A stretch of 9,208 bases of DNA, taken from positions 1 to 9,208 of the forward strand of contig JADFUO010000316.1 in assembly GCA_015222115.1 (NCBI GenBank), read 5' to 3'. Shown in pieces: positions 6,488 through 9,208 of the stretch (position 1 is the first letter of the stretch; the number at the start of each line of letters is the position of its first letter). Origin of the DNA: Bacteroidota bacterium (GTDB lineage: Bacteria > Bacteroidota > Bacteroidia > Bacteroidales > JADFUO01). A program made the translations under genes and the position numbers. The notes under the pieces are model-generated. The model did not search any database and was not told the origin of the DNA. It worked only from the letters and a program-made list of their open reading frames with translations.

Positions 6488-6531
6488 TCTCTAAACAAAA
6501 GAGGCTGCCCCCTTTTGAGACAACCTCTTTT
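6488..6531. terminator. Bidirectional terminator between the barrel gene and HU
   Basis: AAAAGAGG (6497-6504) pairs perfectly with CCTCTTTT (6524-6531), and two more pairs (T6506-A6522, G6507-C6521) follow after one mismatch, around a C-rich loop. T-rich tails exist on both strands (TTTTATAAATTTTT rightward, TTTTGTTTAG leftward). It therefore serves both converging genes, 33 bp after the barrel gene stop and 18 bp after the HU stop. A second, mutually exclusive pairing is possible and is reported as a finding. Confidence 0.85.
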
Positions 6532-6548
6532 ATAAATTTTTGTAAATA

Positions 6549-6821
6549 TTATTTTACTGTTTTTTGCAAGGAGGCACCTGGTTTAAATTTAACAACTTTT
6601 TTAGCTGCAATATTAATTTCTTTACCTGTTTGTGGGTTTCTTCCTTTTCTGGCAGCTCTTTTAGCCACACCGAAAGAACCAAAGCCAACCAATGCTACTC
6701 TTTCACCTTTGGTAAGTGCCTTTGAGGTTGCACCAATGAATGCATCTAATGCTCTTTTGGCATCAGCTTTTGTTAATTTTGCGTCTGAAGCAATTGCTTC
6801 AATTAATTCTGCTTTGTTCAT
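6549..6821 (-). CDS. hup: HU-family nucleoid DNA-binding protein
   Basis: The protein has 90 residues, exactly the usual HU length. Two N-terminal helices ([28 protein letters not shown] is the usual HU pattern) lead to the signature [21 protein letters not shown] (46-66). Pro63 in RNPQTG is the residue that intercalates into the minor groove. The conserved end [17 protein letters not shown] (69-85) closes the fold. HU binds and bends DNA as a dimer, compacting the nucleoid and assisting replication and recombination. The gene is monocistronic, with a very good promoter at 6863-6892 and the bidirectional terminator downstream. The ATG is preceded by an A-rich leader without Shine-Dalgarno, as usual in this phylum. 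Whether it is closer to HU-alpha or HU-beta cannot be said, as it may be a homodimeric type. Confidence 0.96.
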   Translation of the reverse strand: MNKAELIEAIASDAKLTKADAKRALDAFIGATSKALTKGERVALVGFGSFGVAKRAARKGRNPQTGKEINIAAKKVVKFKPGASLQKTVK

Positions 6822-6862
6822 TTTTTTGAGTTTTAATTAATAATTATAATAAAGAAGATATG

Positions 6863-6892
6863 CAAATATAAGTTATTTCAATAAAAAAACAA
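6863..6892 (-). promoter_or_regulatory. Strong Bacteroidota-type promoter of HU
   Basis: On the minus strand TTG (6892-6890) is followed by a 19-bp spacer and TATATTTG (6870-6863), an exact match to the consensus. The start would be near 6856, giving a leader of about 35 nt before the ATG at 6821. This is the best-formed promoter in the window, fitting a highly expressed nucleoid protein. Confidence 0.8.
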
Positions 6893-6918
6893 GAAGATTA
6901 TTCTAAAACCCTTGAAAA

Positions 6919-6947
6919 TGTTAATAAAACAAGCGTTTTGTTAATAA
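6919..6947. repeat. Two TGTTAATAA repeats and a hairpin between HU and fmt
   Basis: TGTTAATAA occurs at 6919-6927 and 6939-6947, exactly 20 bp apart. TTAATAAAAC (6921-6930) and GTTTTGTTAA (6935-6944) also form a 10-bp stem with one G-U pair and a 4-nt loop. A separate 9-bp direct repeat AAGCGTTTT lies at 6931-6939 and 6974-6982. On the leftward strand the hairpin could end the fmt transcript, but its T-run is poor. A protein-binding role is possible. Confidence 0.5.
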
Positions 6948-6995
6948 CTCATCGCATAAATGACCATTATAGTAAGCGTTTTAGTTGATTTTGGG

Positions 6996-7970
6996 CTATT
7001 TTAAGTTTACTTTCCATTTTTCATTAATACTAAAACCTCTAAGAAAATCTGCAATTTTTATTCTTTTCTTGCCTGCTAACTGTAGTTCTTTTATAAGTAT
7101 AATTCCATTATTAACAGCAATATTTAATTTTGTTTTTCCATCTGTAATAATTGTACCTGGTTTAAATGAATGTGAGATATTTTCAGTGGATACAGAGAAG
7201 ATTTTTATTGAAAACATTTTGTTTTCAGGTGAGATCAGTTCTGTAAAAGCAGCAGGGTAGGGGCTTAACCCACGAATAAGATTATGAATTTCTGATGTGC
7301 TTTTCAGCCAGTTTATTTTACATATTTCTTTTGTTAGTTTTGGGGCTGTTTTTAATTTTGTTTTAGAGTTGATAAAAGCTGTTTGATCTGTTGTTGTGAT
7401 ATTGTTTTCCTCAATTGCCTTAACGGTTTTTAACAAGAGTTTTGCCCCGAGAATTTTTAATTTATCATGAAGTTCACCAAAATTTTCATCAGGCAGGATA
7501 TTTGTTTTTTTCGAAAAAATAATTTTTCCCGTATCAATTTTATGTTCAAGTAAAAAAGTAGTTACACCGGTTTCAGTTTCACCATTGATAATAACCCAGT
7601 TAATAGGAGCGGCTCCTCTGTATTGTGGTAATAAGGATGCATGAAGATTAAATGTGCCTAATTCCGGTATTTTCCAAACAGCTTCAGGCAGCATCCTGAA
7701 AGCAACTACTATTTGAAGGTTAGCTTTAAGTGATCTTATTTGTTTTAAAAATTCCGGATCCTTTAAATTAACAGCTTGTAAAAGATTTAAATTATGTTCA
7801 ATGCAGTATTTTTTTACAGGTGATTGTTGTAATTTTTTTCCTCTGCCGGCAGGTTTGTCAGGAGTTGTAATTACAGCAACAATGTTATATCCGTTTTTTA
7901 ATAATATATCTAAGGAGGAAACGGCAAATTCCGGGGTACCTAAAAAAATTATTCTAAGTTCTTTTGTCAT
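6996..7970 (-). CDS. fmt: Methionyl-tRNA formyltransferase
   Basis: The protein has 324 residues, close to the usual 310-330. It transfers a formyl group from 10-formyltetrahydrofolate to Met-tRNAfMet (EC 2.1.2.9), making the initiator tRNA. The N-terminal Rossmann-like domain shows IIFLGTPEFA (7-16), TTPDKPAGRGKKLQQSPVK (35-53, the tRNA-contacting loop region) and the formyl-transfer signature NLHASLLPQYRGAAPINW (108-125). The catalytic triad is Asn108, His110 and Asp146 (in KIDTGKI). The C-terminal OB-like domain begins around 210 and includes the conserved IRGLSPYPAAF (232-242). The start at 7970 places MTKELRIIFLGTPEF as the natural N-terminus. No Shine-Dalgarno is seen. The gene has no close upstream partner: 344 bp separate it from the TPR gene, and a terminator-like hairpin ends about 21 bp before its start. 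No def gene (peptide deformylase), its frequent partner elsewhere, is in the window. Confidence 0.96.
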   Translation of the reverse strand: MTKELRIIFLGTPEFAVSSLDILLKNGYNIVAVITTPDKPAGRGKKLQQSPVKKYCIEHNLNLLQAVNLKDPEFLKQIRSLKANLQIVVAFRMLPEAVWKIPELGTFNLHASLLPQYRGAAPINWVIINGETETGVTTFLLEHKIDTGKIIFSKKTNILPDENFGELHDKLKILGAKLLLKTVKAIEENNITTTDQTAFINSKTKLKTAPKLTKEICKINWLKSTSEIHNLIRGLSPYPAAFTELISPENKMFSIKIFSVSTENISHSFKPGTIITDGKTKLNIAVNNGIILIKELQLAGKKRIKIADFLRGFSINEKWKVNLK

Positions 7971-7991
7971 TTTGAAATTTTAGATAAAAAT

Positions 7992-8025
7992 AAAAAAAAA
8001 TACCTGATCAATCAGTCTGACCAGG
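7992..8025 (-). terminator. Terminator-like hairpin immediately upstream of fmt
   Basis: CCTGATCA (8003-8010) and TGACCAGG (8018-8025) form an 8-bp stem with one A/C mismatch and a 7-nt loop. On the minus strand the stem is followed by TA and a run of nine U (8000-7992). A T-run also lies on the other side (8032-8039), so it is bidirectional in form. It sits about 290 bp beyond the TPR gene stop and 21 bp ahead of the fmt start. It is either the late end of the TPR transcript or an fmt leader attenuator. Confidence 0.7.
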
Positions 8026-8111
8026 CATTAATTTTTTTTATTCGGTTTATTATAGTCTCAAAATGTTGTATGCTGGTCTTCATTCTTCAAGCTATCTCTT
8101 TTGAATATCCA

Positions 8112-8204
8112 ACAAGGAACACCGATTTTTGATTTACTATTTTATTTTCTAAATTCTTTTGGGCTGTTTTTCTACTTCTTAAATCAAAAATCGTTAATCC
8201 TTGT
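8112..8204. repeat. 25-bp imperfect inverted repeat with a 43-nt spacer
   Basis: The left arm 8112-8136 and the right arm 8180-8204 are complementary at 22 of 25 positions. The arms include a perfect 14-bp part, CGATTTTTGATTTA (8123-8136) against TAAATCAAAAATCG (8180-8193), and a perfect outer 7-bp part, ACAAGGA against TCCTTGT. The 43-nt interior is T-rich and non-coding. No target-site duplication was recognised. It could be a fold-back (MITE-like) dispersed element or a structured transcript. Confidence 0.8.
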
Positions 8205-8233
8205 TCTTAAATCAATTTCTTTTGGCTTGCATA

Positions 8234-8268
8234 TAACTAATAACTAATAACTTATAACATATAACTTA
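8234..8268. repeat. Heptamer tandem repeat, five units
   Basis: Five consecutive 7-bp units read TAACTAA, TAACTAA, TAACTTA, TAACATA and TAACTTA, all beginning TAAC. The array lies 46 bp downstream of the TPR gene stop. It is A/T-rich low-complexity DNA of the sort that varies in copy number by slippage. Confidence 0.75.
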
Positions 8269-8314
8269 ACTTATTACATTTAGTAATACACATATTAACA
8301 TACAGATTACAGAA

Positions 8315-9010
8315 TTAATAATCCTTAGCTGATAAACTTTTAGCACGGGCAATGTATTTGTCAATCTCTCTGGCTTCGTAACTTTTATAAAATTCCTTTT
8401 TAATTCTTTCATAAATTTTTAATGCTTTGTTGTATTCACCAAGTTCTTCGTAAGTCCATGCTGCTTTCATTAAAAATGTTGGAGCAGTGAATTCATTGTT
8501 GCTTTTTCCTGCGGCTTCCAAAAAGTAAGTTATTGATTTTTCAGGATCACCGAGTTCCATGTAGGCATCACCAATTGCGGCTGAAGCCATAGGTCCTATG
8601 ATTTGATCAGAACTGCTGAAATCTTTTAAATAATCAATTGCTTCTTCAAACTCGCCATTTTTTAAAAAACAAATCCCTGCATAATAATTTGCAAGATTTC
8701 CGGTTTTAGTACTACTGTATTCGTCAATAATATCAAGGAATCCCAGATAGTTGCCGTCGCCGTATAATGCTCTGTTTAAAGAGTCTTGCTCAAAATACAT
8801 TTCAGCCATGAATATTTGGGACTGTGCTTCCTTTTCAAGAGGTGCAAGATAAAATTTCTTGTATCCAAAATATCCTAAAATTAAAACCACAATTATTCCA
8901 ACGATTATAGTTAATATTTTCTGGTTTTTTTCAATAAATTGTTCGGTTCTACCCAATACTTCTTCAACAGCTACAATTTTTTCTTCTGTTTTATCCTTCT
9001 TTTTTGCCAT
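8315..9010 (-). CDS. Membrane-anchored tetratricopeptide-repeat protein
   Basis: The protein has 231 residues. A highly charged N-terminus (MAKKKDKTEEK) of about 30 residues precedes one transmembrane helix at about 32-50 (ILTIIVGIIVVLILGYFGY). Its positive-inside pattern predicts a cytoplasmic N-terminus and a periplasmic helical body. The body shows TPR-like helix pairs: NYYAGICFLKNGEFEEAIDY (108-127), AIGDAYMELGDPEKSITYF (145-163) and KAAWTYEELGEYNKALKIY (182-200). These have the typical Gly/Ala/Tyr spacing. The overall plan resembles YfgM-like or YbgF-like periplasmic scaffold proteins. In other Bacteroidota a similar TPR gene is often near ribH (from memory), but ribH is not here. TPR proteins act as protein-protein scaffolds and no partner is evident. 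It is divergent from the bTHX gene, with 96 bp between starts. Confidence 0.85.
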   Translation of the reverse strand: MAKKKDKTEEKIVAVEEVLGRTEQFIEKNQKILTIIVGIIVVLILGYFGYKKFYLAPLEKEAQSQIFMAEMYFEQDSLNRALYGDGNYLGFLDIIDEYSSTKTGNLANYYAGICFLKNGEFEEAIDYLKDFSSSDQIIGPMASAAIGDAYMELGDPEKSITYFLEAAGKSNNEFTAPTFLMKAAWTYEELGEYNKALKIYERIKKEFYKSYEAREIDKYIARAKSLSAKDY

Positions 9011-9030
9011 AGTTTTATATTTTTGTGGTG

Positions 9031-9038
9031 CAAAAGTA
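9031..9038 (-). promoter_or_regulatory. Promoter -7 element of the TPR gene
   Basis: On the minus strand this reads TACTTTTG, a perfect TAnnTTTG, 20 bp upstream of the ATG at 9010, implying a leader of about 14 nt. At the -33 position only TTA is found instead of TTG. Confidence 0.5.
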
Positions 9039-9062
9039 AATTATTTTATTAAGATATTAAAT

Positions 9063-9091
9063 TTTGTTTAAAAAAATTATTCCTATTTTTA
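9063..9091 (+). promoter_or_regulatory. Probable promoter of the bTHX gene
   Basis: TTTG at 9063-9066 is followed by a 17-bp spacer and TATTTTTA at 9084-9091 (seven of eight matches to TAnnTTTG). The start would fall near 9098, leaving a leader of only about 10 nt before the ATG at 9107. It is placed back-to-back with the TPR promoter. Confidence 0.45.
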
Positions 9092-9106
9092 CAAAAAATT
9101 TAAAAT

Positions 9107-9208
9107 ATGGGAAAAGGTGACAAAAAAACAAAAAGAGGAAAAATCATTTTAGGTACTTATGGAGTTAGAAGACTAAGAAAGAAAAAAAAGAATGTATTTG
9201 TACCTAAA
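9107..9208 (+). CDS. Small ribosomal subunit protein bTHX, 3' end cut off by the window
   Basis: Thirty-four codons are open from ATG at 9107 to the window edge, with no stop reached. The N-terminus MGKGDKKTKRGKI is the hallmark of the Thx/bTHX family, first known from Thermus and annotated as '30S ribosomal protein THX' in Bacteroidota. The following LGTYGVRRLRKKKKN keeps the family's G-S/T-Y-G core and its very basic tail. Family members are about 26-50 residues, so only a few codons should be missing. The protein is a tiny lysine/arginine-rich peptide that packs into rRNA at the top of the 30S head. The frame is short enough to be missed by standard gene callers. The gene is divergent from the TPR gene. 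Confidence 0.88.
   Translation, partial: MGKGDKKTKRGKIILGTYGVRRLRKKKKNVFVPK

Larger units (their letters stand above)
8041..8314. other. Non-coding repeat-bearing gap between the TPR gene and fmt
   Basis: There is no credible reading frame here. The stretch holds the long imperfect inverted repeat (8112-8204), near-copies AAATTCTTTTGGGCTG (8151-8166) and CAATTTCTTTTGGCTTG (8213-8229), and the heptamer array (8234-8268). Phrases such as GAATATCCAACAAGGAAC (8103-8120) resemble dispersed intergenic repeats I associate with Bacteroidota genomes. That resemblance is from memory. I see no promoter for fmt here that fits the consensus well. Confidence 0.5.

Noticed and set aside
6985..7260. A 91-codon plus-strand frame across the fmt 3' end
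   Set aside because: It is antisense to conserved fmt coding sequence and its hydrophobic Phe/Leu/Ile-rich product is typical of a reverse-strand shadow.
8112..8204. Insertion sequence remnant
   Set aside because: The arms resemble terminal inverted repeats, but the interior is 43 nt with no transposase trace and no clear target duplication, so only a fold-back repeat is reported.
8041..8314. Possible riboswitch or tRNA in the gap upstream of fmt
   Set aside because: No cloverleaf, T-loop sequence or known riboswitch core was recognised. The structure present is explained by inverted and tandem repeats.
9018..9025. TATTTTTG on the plus strand as a bTHX promoter
   Set aside because: It matches TAnnTTTG but has no TTG at a suitable upstream distance, and it would overlap the TPR leader. 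The 9063-9091 candidate is better placed.
8859..9071. A 70-codon plus-strand frame over the TPR gene start
   Set aside because: It is antisense to the transmembrane-coding part of the TPR gene and has no family resemblance. The real plus-strand gene here is bTHX at 9107.

Overview
The window looks like chromosomal DNA of a Bacteroidota (probably Bacteroidales-like) bacterium. The evidence is the strong A+T bias, several promoters of the Bacteroidota sigma-ABfr form (TTG, about 19-20 bp, TAnnTTTG), mostly absent Shine-Dalgarno sequences, and the gene content: an N-terminally recognisable bTHX ribosomal protein, a Bacteroidota-style RecQ with its zinc site near the C-terminus, small lipoproteins and an outer-membrane barrel. 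No phage, IS, CRISPR array or tRNA/rRNA was seen. Product names come from recognition of sequence motifs, not from a database search.

Left part (1-3438). A cut-off lipoprotein gene runs leftward from 144. A 67-residue acidic lipoprotein gene (280-483) runs rightward with its own promoter and a strong terminator. Next comes a two-gene citrate lyase operon. The first gene is a natural fusion of the acyl-carrier subunit CitD with the lyase subunit CitE (638-1849, TTG start behind an unusually good Shine-Dalgarno). The second is CitF, the citrate:acyl-ACP transferase (1879-3438). Together they encode all three structural activities of citrate lyase (citrate to oxaloacetate plus acetate). The maturation genes citC, citG and citX are not in the window.

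Middle (3439-6464). A 324-bp gap holds a repeat island (20-bp tandem repeat, TTGGAAAT motifs) and a 20-bp near-palindrome inside what looks like a dispersed repeat. It is followed by recQ (3763-5685) and an outer-membrane beta-barrel protein (5730-6464). That gene converges on HU, with a shared bidirectional terminator between them.

Right part (6549-9208). Leftward genes are HU (6549-6821), fmt (6996-7970) and a membrane-anchored TPR protein (8315-9010). The bTHX ribosomal protein gene starts divergently at 9107 and runs off the edge. The 344-bp gap between fmt and the TPR gene contains a terminator-like hairpin directly upstream of fmt, a 25-bp imperfect inverted repeat and a heptamer tandem repeat.

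Overall the window is mostly housekeeping genes plus a compact citrate lyase operon. I did not find a convincing new multi-gene system. The items most worth a second look are the CitD-CitE fusion operon without its maturation genes, the structured intergenic repeats, and the alternative hairpins and repeated motifs around HU and fmt.
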